DNA of 51,977 nucleotides from Alicyclobacillus tolerans (lineage in GTDB: Bacteria > Bacillota > Bacilli > Alicyclobacillales > Alicyclobacillaceae), in the NCBI RefSeq assembly GCF_001447355.1, contig NZ_JXBW01000021.1, positions 1 through 51,977 of the forward strand, read 5' to 3'. Shown here piece after piece: positions 27,414-35,630 of this stretch. The position numbers were made by a program, and so were the translations under genes. Positions within the stretch are counted from its first letter, which is position 1. The number at the start of each line of letters is the position of its first letter. The notes under the pieces are model-generated. The model was given only the letters and a program-made list of their open reading frames with translations. It was not told the DNA's origin and did not search any database.

Positions 27414-28568
27414 TTACACAAGCGCGACGATCTTCTGCGCCGCATCGGCCAGCGAATCGGCCGCCACGATGGAAAGACCAGATTCGTTGAGAATCGCCTT
27501 GCCCTGTTCAACGTTCGTACCTTCCAATCGCACGACCAACGGTTTGTCCAATCCGACCTGCTTGGCTGCCGCGACCACACCATTCGCAATGACGTCGCAC
27601 TTCATGATGCCACCAAAAATGTTGACGAGAATTCCTTGTACTTTCGGATCGGAAAGGATGATCTTAAATGCTGCCGTCACCTTTTCTTCGCTCGCGCCAC
27701 CACCGACGTCCAGGAAGTTAGCCGGAGCCCCGCCATAGTATTTGATAGTGTCCATCGTCGCCATCGCAAGGCCGGCTCCATTGACCATGCAACCGATATT
27801 TCCATCGAGCGCTATGTAGCTGAGGCCGTACTTGGAAGCTTCAATTTCCTTTGGATCTTCCTCGTCCTCATCGCGCAGAGCCACGATATCAGGATGGCGA
27901 TACAACGCGTTATCATCGAAGTTCAATTTGGCGTCCAGCGCAAGAATGTCACCTTCGCCGGTCAAGACGAGCGGATTGATCTCCGCCACGGAACAATCCT
28001 TGGCAACAAAAGCGTTATAAAGGCCCATCATAAATTGAACCGCCTTGCGGACAGCCGTTGGCGGCAACTCGAGCTTATACGCCAGATTGTTGGCTTGGAA
28101 TGGATTTAATCCCGTCGCCGGATCAATCGTTTCGCGGAAAATCTTCTCAGGGTGCTGTGCTGCCACCTCTTCGATCTCGACCCCGCCTTCTTGGGACGCC
28201 ATCATCACGATCCGCCCTTGCGCGCGATCCAGAACTAGCCCTATGTAGTACTCCTTTCGGATGTCCGTCAGTTGTTCAATTAAAAGGCGCTTGACAACTT
28301 TGCCCTCCGGGCCAGTTTGGTGCGTAACCAAAGTTTTCCCAAGCAACTCCCGTGCGTTGGCCTCAACTTCTTCGAGCGACTTCGATACTTTGACGCCGCC
28401 CGCTTTACCGCGGCCGCCCGCGTGAATCTGGGCCTTTACAACAGCTTTCCCGCCGAGCTCCTTCGCCGCAGCAACCGCTTCCTCAACGGTAAAGGCAACC
28501 TTGCCTTGCGGAACCTTCACGCCAAACTCGGCCAGCACGGCCTTCGCCTGATACTCGTGGATGTTCAC
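27414..28568 (-). CDS. sucC: Succinate-CoA ligase [ADP-forming] beta subunit
   Basis: SucC is the ATP-grasp subunit of succinyl-CoA synthetase. The 384-residue product begins [20 protein letters not shown]. It has the nucleotide-binding [18 protein letters not shown], the metal-binding [20 protein letters not shown] and the domain boundary [18 protein letters not shown], followed by [22 protein letters not shown] start with AAAGGAGG 9 bases upstream. It forms an operon with sucD. Confidence 0.97.
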   Translation of the reverse strand: MNIHEYQAKAVLAEFGVKVPQGKVAFTVEEAVAAAKELGGKAVVKAQIHAGGRGKAGGVKVSKSLEEVEANARELLGKTLVTHQTGPEGKVVKRLLIEQLTDIRKEYYIGLVLDRAQGRIVMMASQEGGVEIEEVAAQHPEKIFRETIDPATGLNPFQANNLAYKLELPPTAVRKAVQFMMGLYNAFVAKDCSVAEINPLVLTGEGDILALDAKLNFDDNALYRHPDIVALRDEDEEDPKEIEASKYGLSYIALDGNIGCMVNGAGLAMATMDTIKYYGGAPANFLDVGGGASEEKVTAAFKIILSDPKVQGILVNIFGGIMKCDVIANGVVAAAKQVGLDKPLVVRLEGTNVEQGKAILNESGLSIVAADSLADAAQKIVALV

Positions 28569-28751
28569 GATGCCAGTCCTCCTTTGTCCACCCGTACCGA
28601 AACGGTACCATAAAAACCGGACGAACGTCGTCTGAGCGTTCGTCTTGTTTTCTCTATCAGAATAGAACTTCTAGGAGCGTTTGACAACGTCTCGTCCGGT
28701 TTAGGTCATGTAAACGCATACAATCGAACCTTGACAAAACGATACTTCATT

Positions 28752-29132
28752 TTATAGCCACGGGTGTAGGAGACAGCATAGATAAGCGAACGCAAATGTT
28801 CCGACGAGTACACCAAGCACTTTCATCGCCGCCCGCTCCTTCAATACATAGAGCGTCAGTCCCAAGGCAAGACCAATCGTATTCGTGAACAGGCTGACGA
28901 CGAGAGCCCCGGCCCTCCATCCGACAGGACACAGTCCCACGATCGCAAAAGCCACAGCCACGACGGCCAACGCGTAACAGGTGTAACGCAAAAGCCACAG
29001 CCCAGTCAGCCCTTCGTATGGTGCACCACGGTGCTTTCTATCTCGGCGACGCTGATAGGCTCGTAAGTCAATCACCTGCCCCCGCTTGCCATGGGAGTTG
29101 GATTTGTCCATTCGTTTTCGTGGGCTTTCCAT
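28752..29132 (-). CDS. Small membrane protein of unknown function
   Basis: I do not recognise this family. The 126-residue product starts MESPRKRMDKSNSHGKRGQV and has a very basic cytoplasmic amino end (RRRDRKHRG). Three hydrophobic segments follow (about 50-68, 75-95 and 102-124), and the tail is short (CCLLHPWL). The ATG at 29132 follows GGAGGGAGCCGAC, a strong ribosome-binding site, while a 41-codon upstream extension has none. It stands alone between sucC and the divergent yifB, with no clue to function. Confidence 0.7.
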   Translation of the reverse strand: MESPRKRMDKSNSHGKRGQVIDLRAYQRRRDRKHRGAPYEGLTGLWLLRYTCYALAVVAVAFAIVGLCPVGWRAGALVVSLFTNTIGLALGLTLYVLKERAAMKVLGVLVGTFAFAYLCCLLHPWL

Positions 29133-29241
29133 GTCGGCTCCCTCCTGAAACTCGTCTCCTGGTGAGACGATGCGAACGAGATTCTTCCCTACATTATGGC
29201 TGACATCACCGCAAATTGCTATATCTAGTCCATACTCAGAC

Positions 29242-29259
29242 TTGCGTGATCGCACGCAA
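29242..29259. repeat. Inverted repeat in the yifB leader
   Basis: A perfect 7-bp inverted repeat (TTGCGTG, spacer ATCG, CACGCAA) lies 19 bases upstream of the yifB start and just before its ribosome-binding site. It could be a protein-binding operator or an RNA hairpin that affects translation. Nothing in the sequence decides between these. Confidence 0.5.
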
Positions 29260-29278
29260 TCATGAAGAGGTGATGGCG

Positions 29279-30751
29279 ATGCTAGGACGTGCCGTCAGCG
29301 CCGTTCACAATGGCATTCAATCTGAACTCGTGCATGTCGAGGCCGATGTTGGCCCGGGGTTTCCTCGCTTCTCCATCGTAGGGCTGCCCGATTCTGCCGT
29401 AAACGAGGCCCGCTTGCGAATTCGCGCGGCCTTTCACAACTGCTCTTTACCATTTCCCAAAAGCCGTATCACGGTGAATTTACAACCAGCCTCGCTCCGC
29501 AAACAGGGCTCGGGGCTCGATCTCGCCATCGCAATCGCCATCCTTCGCGCTGAAGGTATGCTGGTAGAAAGACAACAAGCGGCTTTTCTTGCGGAACTAG
29601 GACTTGATGGCTCGCTCGTCCCGGCCGAGGCGACCGTTGGGCTGGCTTTGCGCCTGGCTGAAGCAGGCATACAAGAGTTATACGTAGCACCAGGCCCACC
29701 CATCCCGGGACCACTTGCCAGTCTCATGAATATCGTAGCCTTCCCTACCCTGACACAAGTTGTCGCTCAGCTTGCAAACCATCGGCCAGCGTGTGCTATA
29801 CCATCAAGAACAATGGACGACAAAACCTCTACACAAGATGCGACACTTCCCCTCGATATGCTCGATTCGCTGCCCAATCGAGCATTTGAAAAACGGCTGC
29901 TTGCCATTAGCGCTGCAGGCAGACATCCACTTTTGTTCATCGGGCCGCCTGGCGTCGGTAAAACGACGCTGAGCCATCGTCTCATCGATCTCTTACCAAA
30001 TCTGTCTGAAGCGGATGCGTTGCGCTCATACGCGTACCATGAGTTGGTGAATCCGAACGCCCAATTCAGTTTGCGACCACCCCTGCGGGAACCACATCAT
30101 ACGCTAACGCCAGCCGGACTGACTGGAAGTGGATCGCCCCCTCGTCCAGGAGAAGTCACACTTGCCGATAACGGCGTTCTCCTCCTTGACGAGTGTTTCG
30201 AATTCTCAAAAGCCACTTTAAATGCTCTTCGTGAACCACTCACGAGTGGGGTGATACATATTTCACGAAACGGACGCACAGCCAGTCTGCCAGCACGCTT
30301 CTTACTTGTCGGAACCGCCAATCCATGTCCCTGTGGATGGCGAGGCTACGGAGAATGTCGATGCCTCGAACATGATGTCCGTCGATATTGGAGTCGCTGC
30401 CCGGGGCCTCTTTTGGACCGCATCGACTTAGTTCACTATATGAACCGTGTTCCAGACGGTACGAATCATCTATTAGGCAGCCGCGATCCTGTAGCATTTG
30501 AATTGCGACAAGCGGTAAGCCAAGCACGCGTGATACTTGAATCTGTCGACGAGTTAGACCCCATAAGGCAATTTCAGACCCGAGCTGTCTCCATGTTGAC
30601 ACACCTGTGCGACAAACTCAGTGCCACAGAGCGCGTTGTCGTACAAACCGCAAAGTTAGCGAGGACCATCGCCGCGCTGGCTCGACGAGATGAGATTCGG
30701 GTGGAAGACGTCGAGGAAGCATTTGCGCTTCGTTCTTCAGCAAGACGTTAG
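29279..30751 (+). CDS. YifB/ComM family AAA+ ATPase (Mg-chelatase-like)
   Basis: ComM is a branch-migration helicase that helps integrate transforming DNA in Gram-negatives; this is its YifB homologue. The 490-residue protein has the Lon-like amino domain (MLGRAVSAVHNGIQSELVHV, PGFPRFSIVGLPDSAVNEAR, GSGLDLAIAIAIL). The AAA+ core has Walker A IGPPGVGKTTLSHRL. Walker B is GVLLLDECFEFSK, with Cys where family members commonly have Leu. GTANPCPCG follows, then a Cys-rich stretch and PGPLLDRIDLVHYM. The ATG at 29279 has AGAGGTG 6 bases upstream. dprA lies 3 kb away. Confidence 0.9.
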   Translation: MLGRAVSAVHNGIQSELVHVEADVGPGFPRFSIVGLPDSAVNEARLRIRAAFHNCSLPFPKSRITVNLQPASLRKQGSGLDLAIAIAILRAEGMLVERQQAAFLAELGLDGSLVPAEATVGLALRLAEAGIQELYVAPGPPIPGPLASLMNIVAFPTLTQVVAQLANHRPACAIPSRTMDDKTSTQDATLPLDMLDSLPNRAFEKRLLAISAAGRHPLLFIGPPGVGKTTLSHRLIDLLPNLSEADALRSYAYHELVNPNAQFSLRPPLREPHHTLTPAGLTGSGSPPRPGEVTLADNGVLLLDECFEFSKATLNALREPLTSGVIHISRNGRTASLPARFLLVGTANPCPCGWRGYGECRCLEHDVRRYWSRCPGPLLDRIDLVHYMNRVPDGTNHLLGSRDPVAFELRQAVSQARVILESVDELDPIRQFQTRAVSMLTHLCDKLSATERVVVQTAKLARTIAALARRDEIRVEDVEEAFALRSSARR

Positions 30752-30826
30752 ATATTGTGGTTTACGGATAGAAGGACTAAGGGTATGGAATATTAAGGTG
30801 AGTGACTTCGCGGGAGGGAGACACGT

Positions 30827-31498
30827 TTGCGGTTTAAACGAAACAAATGGCTTTTGACATGCTTCACGTTGACCTCTATTGGGAGCTGGTTTTGCATCCC
30901 GGCGACAACAGATGCGCAAACGCTACCACCAACAAACGAAAAAGTACTGTATTTGACGTTTGACGATGGCCCAAGCGAGCGGTACACGCCCAAGTTACTT
31001 GATGTCCTTCGCGAATCAAAGACACCGGCTACATTCTTTGTCCTGGGTCACCGGTGTGAACAGTTCCCTGGCATTGTCCGTCGCATGCAACGCGAAGGGC
31101 ATGAATTGGGAAACCACGGTTTTACGCATACAGATCCCGCAAAACAAGCTATTACGACAATGACACGCGATATCGAAATGGCAGACTCGGCCATTATTCG
31201 CGCCTGTGGCAAAAAACCAGTGTATTACAGACCACCTTACGGTTCCATCAAGCCAGATGAAATCGCGTATGTCCACCGCCTTGGCCATCCGATCGCGCTG
31301 TGGACAGTCGATTCGGAAGATTGGAAAGCCGAATCCTCCCGCAGTATCGTCGAACGCGTTGAGCAGGAAGCTCACCCAGGTTCCATCATCTTATTTCACG
31401 ACGGCATCAGCACCAGTCGGTACACGGTGGAAGCTATCCCGACCATTATTAAGGACTATAAAGCGAAAGGGTACATATTCCGCACACTCCCCGTGTAA
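30827..31498 (+). CDS. Polysaccharide deacetylase (NodB homology), secreted
   Basis: A secreted metal-dependent deacetylase acting on peptidoglycan or another N-acetylated polymer. The 223-residue product has a signal peptide (about 1-30). The NodB motifs are LYLTFDDGPSERYTP (catalytic and metal Asp), NHGFTHTDP (His ligands), YRPPYGS, the tryptophan-containing WTVDSEDW and IILFHDG. The start is a TTG with GGGAGGGAG upstream. Size fits spore-former PdaA/PdaB-type proteins, but the substrate cannot be decided. It is convergent with yraN, 6 bases apart. Confidence 0.9.
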   Translation: MRFKRNKWLLTCFTLTSIGSWFCIPATTDAQTLPPTNEKVLYLTFDDGPSERYTPKLLDVLRESKTPATFFVLGHRCEQFPGIVRRMQREGHELGNHGFTHTDPAKQAITTMTRDIEMADSAIIRACGKKPVYYRPPYGSIKPDEIAYVHRLGHPIALWTVDSEDWKAESSRSIVERVEQEAHPGSIILFHDGISTSRYTVEAIPTIIKDYKAKGYIFRTLPV

Positions 31499-31504
31499 AT
31501 CGAC

Positions 31505-31891
31505 TTAATCCGGGTAGATTCGCACATGCTGGATATCGACCACGACGTTCCGATGTATACGGAGACCTACTGCGTCTAGGCAGACATGTTGCGCAATATC
31601 GCGAGAAAGGCGCGCCGCATATCCTTCAGCCTGGTGAACAAGGCGGATCAACTGTGCGTTGCAGAGGGCCTCGAGCGGCGCGCCAAAACTATCTGACCGA
31701 CGCGTCTTGACTTCGACAAACACGAATGTTGTTCCGGTTTTTGCTACAATATCAATTTCGCCATATGGTGAACGGACATTCCGATCTATTACTTCCCAGC
31801 CGAGACAGCGGATCAGATAATTTTCTACAAATTTTTCGCCAAACTTGCCAATGGCGAGCGAGTTACTACTGTTTTTTAGATCGGTAAACAT
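31505..31891 (-). CDS. yraN: YraN family (UPF0102) endonuclease-like protein
   Basis: YraN proteins have a restriction-endonuclease-like fold and are linked by neighbourhood to rnhB; the function is unproven. The 128-residue product shows GKFGEKFVENYLIRCLGWEV, then RSPYGEIDIVAKTGTTFVFV and EVKTRR. The E...D..E-V-K pattern is the PD-(D/E)XK core. The ATG at 31891 (MFTDLKNSSN) has GAGG 9 bases upstream and overlaps the FlhB-like gene by 26 bases. A longer reading frame upstream belongs to that neighbour. Confidence 0.88.
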   Translation of the reverse strand: MFTDLKNSSNSLAIGKFGEKFVENYLIRCLGWEVIDRNVRSPYGEIDIVAKTGTTFVFVEVKTRRSDSFGAPLEALCNAQLIRLVHQAEGYAARLSRDIAQHVCLDAVGLRIHRNVVVDIQHVRIYPD

Positions 31892-32120
31892 ATGCCAGAA
31901 CCTCGGCAACTGCCCGATACAACTCGGGAGGAATAACGTGATCGACCTCAAGGCGGATAAGGGTGTCGACAAGTTCCTCGTTTTCTACAATCGGGACCGT
32001 ATTGGCTGTTGCCGTGTGGATGATGGCCTCAGCCACTTCGCCGGCACCCTTCGCAACCACTCTCGGCGCTCCTTCGCGTTGCCGATCATAACGCAGCGCC
32101 ACGGCACGCTTTTGCACCAC
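31866..32120 (-). CDS. ylqH: FlhB carboxyl-domain-like protein (YlqH type)
   Basis: A stand-alone, 84-residue homologue of the cytoplasmic carboxyl domain of the flagellar export protein FlhB, without its membrane domain or the NPTH autocleavage site. It reads as the segment after the cut: KRAVALRYDRQREGAPRVVA, then a conserved IVENEELVDTLIRLEVDHVI and PPELYRAVAEVLAYVYR. The GTG at 32120 directly follows the FliK-like gene's stop and has AGGAGGT 8 bases upstream. Synteny equals B. subtilis ylqH. Its role outside the flagellum is unknown. Confidence 0.85.
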   Translation of the reverse strand: MVQKRAVALRYDRQREGAPRVVAKGAGEVAEAIIHTATANTVPIVENEELVDTLIRLEVDHVIPPELYRAVAEVLAYVYRSKKQ

Positions 32121-32121
32121 G

Positions 32122-33087
32122 TCAGAAGACCTCCTCATGTGTACTGACAGACCATCCTGCAAGTTCCCATCCATGCTGTGCCAAGGGCTTTTGAAGGGCT
32201 TGGCGCCCATCTGCGAGATATTGATGAATCGAAAGATTATCACTTGTAAAGTGCACAAACATTTGTGGCCGTTGCGCCGTAATAAGACAGGTAACCGGCG
32301 AGCCGTTAACTTCGAGATCAATTTGAATGCGATGAACTAACTTACCTGCATGACCGATTCTCGTGCGCCGTTCAGCCTCCCACTTGACAGCTCGATAGGG
32401 AGGTTGGTCTTGACCGGGCAAAAAAAACAATCCTGCTCCCCGACGTTCATATGCGTTATCCATCACCGCGGCTGTAAGTCTATCCTGCAATGTCCAATGT
32501 TCAATGCAACGACGATCAGCGGCACTATGAGCCTGTGCAAAAACTTCGTTCCCAACAGAAGCGAAAGGCAACAAAGGGGGATCAGTTTGCATTTGCAAGG
32601 AAACCACTTTCGTTGTGGAACTAGACTCAGATGCGTCAGAGAGTATGTCCCATAATGCCTGAACCGCTCGCTCAAAATGATTCACTTGCTCATCTTGCGA
32701 GGCCGTAACTGTCTCACCAGACATGATTGGGCCATCCTTTACCAAGACGTTCTCCTCACCGACAGTTGGTAGCGTCCGTTGCTGTTCGGGATGTGTATGC
32801 GAAACGGCGCTATGGGACGTAAATAATTGCTGCACAAGCAATGTCTTCCACGCCCATTCTGCCTTCAACCATATCGGGTTTTGCAGCAATCGATAAGGAA
32901 TGTGCTGTTCTAGTGAGAACAGTCCCTCGTCAAGTGCAACCAGTGCAGCTTCCGGTAAGGCGCGTGCAGACCCTTCGGTGGTTCTTTGATCTGTACGATC
33001 CAAAGGCAACCTAGGCGCGGGACGGACTTCCTGCGTCGGTGCCGGCGCACGATCCAGCCTTCCCGACGAGATTGGGGGATTATCCAC
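32122..33087 (-). CDS. FliK-like protein (YlqG position)
   Basis: A 321-residue soluble protein. The first 60 residues are Pro/Arg-rich and disordered. The middle is helical with little recognisable sequence. The carboxyl 90 residues (AGKLVHRIQIDLEVNGSPVT ... QRPQMFVHFTSDNLSIHQYL) resemble the switch domain of FliK-like hook-length proteins. It stands between rnhB and the FlhB-like gene, the place of ylqG in B. subtilis, and the stop/start arrangement couples it to the latter. GTG start, AGGAGG 10 bases upstream, overlapping rnhB. Function is unknown; interaction with the FlhB-like protein is inference. Confidence 0.65.
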   Translation of the reverse strand: MDNPPISSGRLDRAPAPTQEVRPAPRLPLDRTDQRTTEGSARALPEAALVALDEGLFSLEQHIPYRLLQNPIWLKAEWAWKTLLVQQLFTSHSAVSHTHPEQQRTLPTVGEENVLVKDGPIMSGETVTASQDEQVNHFERAVQALWDILSDASESSSTTKVVSLQMQTDPPLLPFASVGNEVFAQAHSAADRRCIEHWTLQDRLTAAVMDNAYERRGAGLFFLPGQDQPPYRAVKWEAERRTRIGHAGKLVHRIQIDLEVNGSPVTCLITAQRPQMFVHFTSDNLSIHQYLADGRQALQKPLAQHGWELAGWSVSTHEEVF

Positions 33088-33739
33088 TTTCCGCCATCCT
33101 CCTATCGTCTAGGCAAGCTCGAACGGGTGCAAACGTCAAGCGATGATACGGCGTAATGCCATGTTCACGAAGCGCGTTCAGGTGCAATTTCGTCGCGTAA
33201 CCAACATGGCTGTCAAATCCGTATTGAGGATACTCGCGATGTAAACGCGCCATCCACTCATCGCGATACACTTTTGCCACAATAGAAGCTGCCGCAATAG
33301 ATAGAGAACGCATGTCGCCTCCAATCACGGGTAGACACGCCAGACGTGTAGATGCCGGCACATGGCCGTCAATAAGAGCCAGTTCGACAGGAACATCCAA
33401 TTTTTCGAGGGCTCGTCCCATAGCAAGTTGGGTTGCGCGCAGGATATTGAGTTCATCGATTTCTCGTGAACTGACTTCGCCGATCCCGATTGACACTGCA
33501 CGTTGATGAATGAGTTTCGCCAGCTCCTGTCGCCGTTTTGGCGTGAGCTTCTTGGAATCCGTCACACCCATCAAATCTAAAGACGCAACTTCTTCGAGCG
33601 GAAGAACGACCGCCGCAGCCACGACTGGACCCGCAAGACACCCTCTTCCAACCTCGTCTACGCCGGCGATTGTCAACGAACCGGCCATCGCCGAATCAAA
33701 ACGCGCACGACTGTGCCAACCGTGCCGAGATCTCAGCAT
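33080..33739 (-). CDS. rnhB: Ribonuclease HII
   Basis: RNase HII removes ribonucleotides and RNA-DNA hybrids. The 219-residue protein has the active-site opening IAGVDEVGRGCLAGPVVAAA (Asp, Glu), the second Asp in ALIDGHVPA, the motif SLSIAAASIVAKVYRDEWM (final Asp) and YGFDSHVGYATKLHLNAL. The first 18 residues are an Arg/His/Ser-rich extension. GAGGAGG precedes the ATG. It follows rbgA with a 76-base gap. Confidence 0.95.
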   Translation of the reverse strand: MLRSRHGWHSRARFDSAMAGSLTIAGVDEVGRGCLAGPVVAAAVVLPLEEVASLDLMGVTDSKKLTPKRRQELAKLIHQRAVSIGIGEVSSREIDELNILRATQLAMGRALEKLDVPVELALIDGHVPASTRLACLPVIGGDMRSLSIAAASIVAKVYRDEWMARLHREYPQYGFDSHVGYATKLHLNALREHGITPYHRLTFAPVRACLDDRRMAESG

Positions 33740-33815
33740 GCAACCGCCTCCTCAATACCCAGTCTACGGCCAGTCACATGCAAACGCCAGACAAACTTAG
33801 GAGATGTTATTTTCT

Positions 33816-34721
33816 CTATCGCAATGTGGTTCGATCATCTTCAATTGATTGAGGCCACTCAAATGTCATATGCCCAAGCACACCATCTTGTACTTCCTTG
33901 ATAACCATCTTTGCCACCCGTTCTTCGTCAACGACCCCACCACGGCCCAACATGCCGCGCTTGCGCCCAATCTCCTCTACCACATCTGCAATCTGCGGCC
34001 ACACGGTCGGCAAATCTGTCCACTCGACAACAGGAATATGCGACAAGCCGTATCGCTGTATTAAAAGGTCCGGGTAATGTCGACTCGCGAAGCACAGGAA
34101 GAAAGCAAGACCCTCTTCCATATCGTAGATTTGGTCCTTAACCGCCCCGCTGATCGCCAAACGCAATCCTTGTTCAGGCGTTTCAATTTTCGGCCATAAT
34201 ACACCGGGTGTATCGAGCAACTCAATATCGCCCATCCGAACCCATTGTTCCGTGCGCGTCACGCCAGGCTTATTTCCCGTCTTTGCGACGGAACGCTTGG
34301 CAAATTGATTGATAAACGAAGATTTCCCGACGTTCGGGATCCCAACAACCATAGCACGGACGACGGCGCGTTGCAGACCCTTCTCCATAGCGCGTTGAAT
34401 CTTCGCTGCGGCGAGCTTACGCAAACCGTCACGAACTTGTGAGAAACCGTTACCGTTGGTCGTATTGACGGAAACGGCCAGGATGTCGTCAGATGCGAAC
34501 GCAGCCAGCCAGGCGTGTGTCGCTCGTGGATCAGCCAGATCCTCGCGCGTCATTACCACAAGTCGTGGCTTCTTGGCCGACAGATCTTGCAATACGGGAT
34601 TGCGACTGGAAAGCGGGAGGCGAGCATCCACCAGTTCTATGACAACATCCACCTGGCGAACTCGATCCTCCATGATTCGCCTAGCCTTCGCCATATGACC
34701 GGGGTACCATTGTACAGGCAC
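33816..34721 (-). CDS. rbgA: Ribosome biogenesis GTPase RbgA (YlqF)
   Basis: RbgA is required for late 50S assembly. The 301-residue protein is a circularly permuted GTPase. The G4 element (VVMTREDLADP, about 54-64) comes first, then the P-loop VGIPNVGKSSFINQF (about 125-140) and the G3 element LLDTPGVLWP (about 173-182). A carboxyl RNA-binding region follows. The amino end MPVQWYPGHMAKARRIMEDR is diagnostic. GTG start with GGGGGGAAG upstream. It is separated from rplS by a terminator and so has its own promoter. Confidence 0.95.
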   Translation of the reverse strand: MPVQWYPGHMAKARRIMEDRVRQVDVVIELVDARLPLSSRNPVLQDLSAKKPRLVVMTREDLADPRATHAWLAAFASDDILAVSVNTTNGNGFSQVRDGLRKLAAAKIQRAMEKGLQRAVVRAMVVGIPNVGKSSFINQFAKRSVAKTGNKPGVTRTEQWVRMGDIELLDTPGVLWPKIETPEQGLRLAISGAVKDQIYDMEEGLAFFLCFASRHYPDLLIQRYGLSHIPVVEWTDLPTVWPQIADVVEEIGRKRGMLGRGGVVDEERVAKMVIKEVQDGVLGHMTFEWPQSIEDDRTTLR

Positions 34722-34788
34722 GGATCTTCCCCCCTATATATGTAATATGTTAGGCTTAACCTTTAGCATGTCCAACCCAAACCGATAC

Positions 34789-34820
34789 AAAAAGGGCGCA
34801 GAGGCAAACCCTCCGCGCCC
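34789..34820 (-). terminator. Rho-independent terminator downstream of rplS
   Basis: On the minus strand an 11-bp GC-rich stem (GGGCGCGGAGG / CCTCTGCGCCC, one G-U pair) with a 5-base loop is followed by five T. It begins 6 bases after the rplS stop and isolates rplS from rbgA. Confidence 0.92.
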
Positions 34821-34826
34821 AGTTGC

Positions 34827-35171
34827 TTACCGCCGAACTTCTTTGATGCGCGCCGCCTTCCCGGACAATCCGCGCAAATAATGCAGCTTTGCGCGCCGTA
34901 CTTTGCCTTGGCGAACCACTTCAATCTTCTCGATCTTCGGCGAATGCAATGGGAATGTACGCTCCACGCCAACACCGTACGAAATTTTACGCACAGTATA
35001 CGTGGCGCTGATCCCACTGCCGCGTCGACGAATGACGACGCCTTCGAACACCTGAATGCGTTCACGTTGACCTTCTCGGACCTTCACGTGTACGCGAACA
35101 GTGTCACCAGGGCGAAATTCCGGAATATCAGAGCGAATCTGGTCTTCCACCACTGAACGTAGCAAGTTCAT
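34827..35171 (-). CDS. rplS: 50S ribosomal protein L19
   Basis: L19 lies at the 30S-50S interface. The 114-residue product has the complete family sequence: [56 protein letters not shown] and [24 protein letters not shown] lies 7 bases before the ATG. Unlike B. subtilis, trmD is not upstream. The gene has its own promoter, leader and terminator, so it is a single-gene unit here. Confidence 0.98.
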   Translation of the reverse strand: MNLLRSVVEDQIRSDIPEFRPGDTVRVHVKVREGQRERIQVFEGVVIRRRGSGISATYTVRKISYGVGVERTFPLHSPKIEKIEVVRQGKVRRAKLHYLRGLSGKAARIKEVRR

Positions 35172-35235
35172 GGCCAGACCTCCTTCCCACAAGTGTTCAT
35201 GTCCACATACTCGACAGAGGACCACCGTAATTACC
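35172..35235 (-). promoter_or_regulatory. rplS leader, possible L19 autoregulatory leader
   Basis: About 64 bases of 5' leader separate the predicted start from rplS. It contains short self-complementary parts (GTCC...GGAC and CAC...GTG) just before the ribosome-binding site. Bacillota rplS genes often carry an L19 leader RNA for feedback control. Whether this one matches was not tested. Confidence 0.4.
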
Positions 35236-35241
35236 CGCGCT

Positions 35242-35271
35242 ATTATACCGTACCATTTGCAATAAAGCCAA
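35242..35271 (-). promoter_or_regulatory. Sigma-A promoter of rplS
   Basis: On the minus strand a perfect TATAAT (35242-35247) lies 18 bases after TTGGCT (35266-35271). The predicted start is near 35235. It lies downstream of the terminator of the small riboswitch transcript. Confidence 0.72.
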
Positions 35272-35377
35272 CCTATCGCCGAAAATTTTTGTGCAAAGTC
35301 TGCATACAAAGAATGATCCGCGTCCAGATATGCCTCCGGCATCGAGAATTCAAACCGTAACAAACCCCCATCACAAC

Positions 35378-35407
35378 AAAAAGCGCTACGGGCCGCCCCG
35401 CAGCGCT
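35378..35407 (-). terminator. Rho-independent terminator after the 44-codon ORF
   Basis: On the minus strand the stem AGCGCTGCGGG / CCCGTAGCGCT (11 bp, one G-U pair) with loop GCGG is followed by TTTTTG. It begins about 17 bases after the stop of the small ORF and ends the riboswitch transcript before the rplS promoter. Confidence 0.9.
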
Positions 35408-35424
35408 ACAGACATCATCCAACA

Positions 35425-35559
35425 TCAACGTAGGCTTTGCTTTTCCGTATCGCCGCTGCGCACGTTATGGACTCTACCCTCCTTGCGCCCCAGATGTTTT
35501 AGCGCAAGTTGAATCTCCATATCGCGGACATACTGCGGCAATTCTGGCTTCACGACCAT
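35425..35559 (-). CDS. Small protein (44 aa) under a c-di-AMP riboswitch
   Basis: A short ORF starts with ATG 9 bases after AAGGAG and encodes MVVKPELPQYVRDMEIQLAL followed by KHLGRKEGRVHNVRSGDTEK and four more residues. It is basic and predicted soluble and helical, with no signal or membrane segment. I do not recognise it. The reading frame is open for seven more codons upstream (VKELVE...), faintly like the start of KhpA, so it could be a remnant. It is the only ORF of useful size between the aptamer and the terminator. A GCTCC at 35607-35611 could pair with GGAGC of its ribosome-binding site. Whether it is translated is inference. Confidence 0.5.
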   Translation of the reverse strand: MVVKPELPQYVRDMEIQLALKHLGRKEGRVHNVRSGDTEKQSLR

Positions 35560-35630
35560 CTCGACCAGCTCCTTGACTGAATTTGATCCTCAGCCAAGTT
35601 CCTTTTGGAGCACGCTTGATCTTCCTACAA

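Noticed and set aside
26907-28109. Long plus-strand open frame (about 400 codons) antisense to sucC and sucD
   Set aside because: Both sucC and sucD are complete and well conserved on the other strand. The antisense frame has no recognisable domain and arises from codon bias.
35160-35363. Longer reading frame upstream of rplS (64 extra codons)
   Set aside because: It crosses the rplS promoter and leader. The internal ATG has a perfect ribosome-binding site and gives the canonical L19 length.
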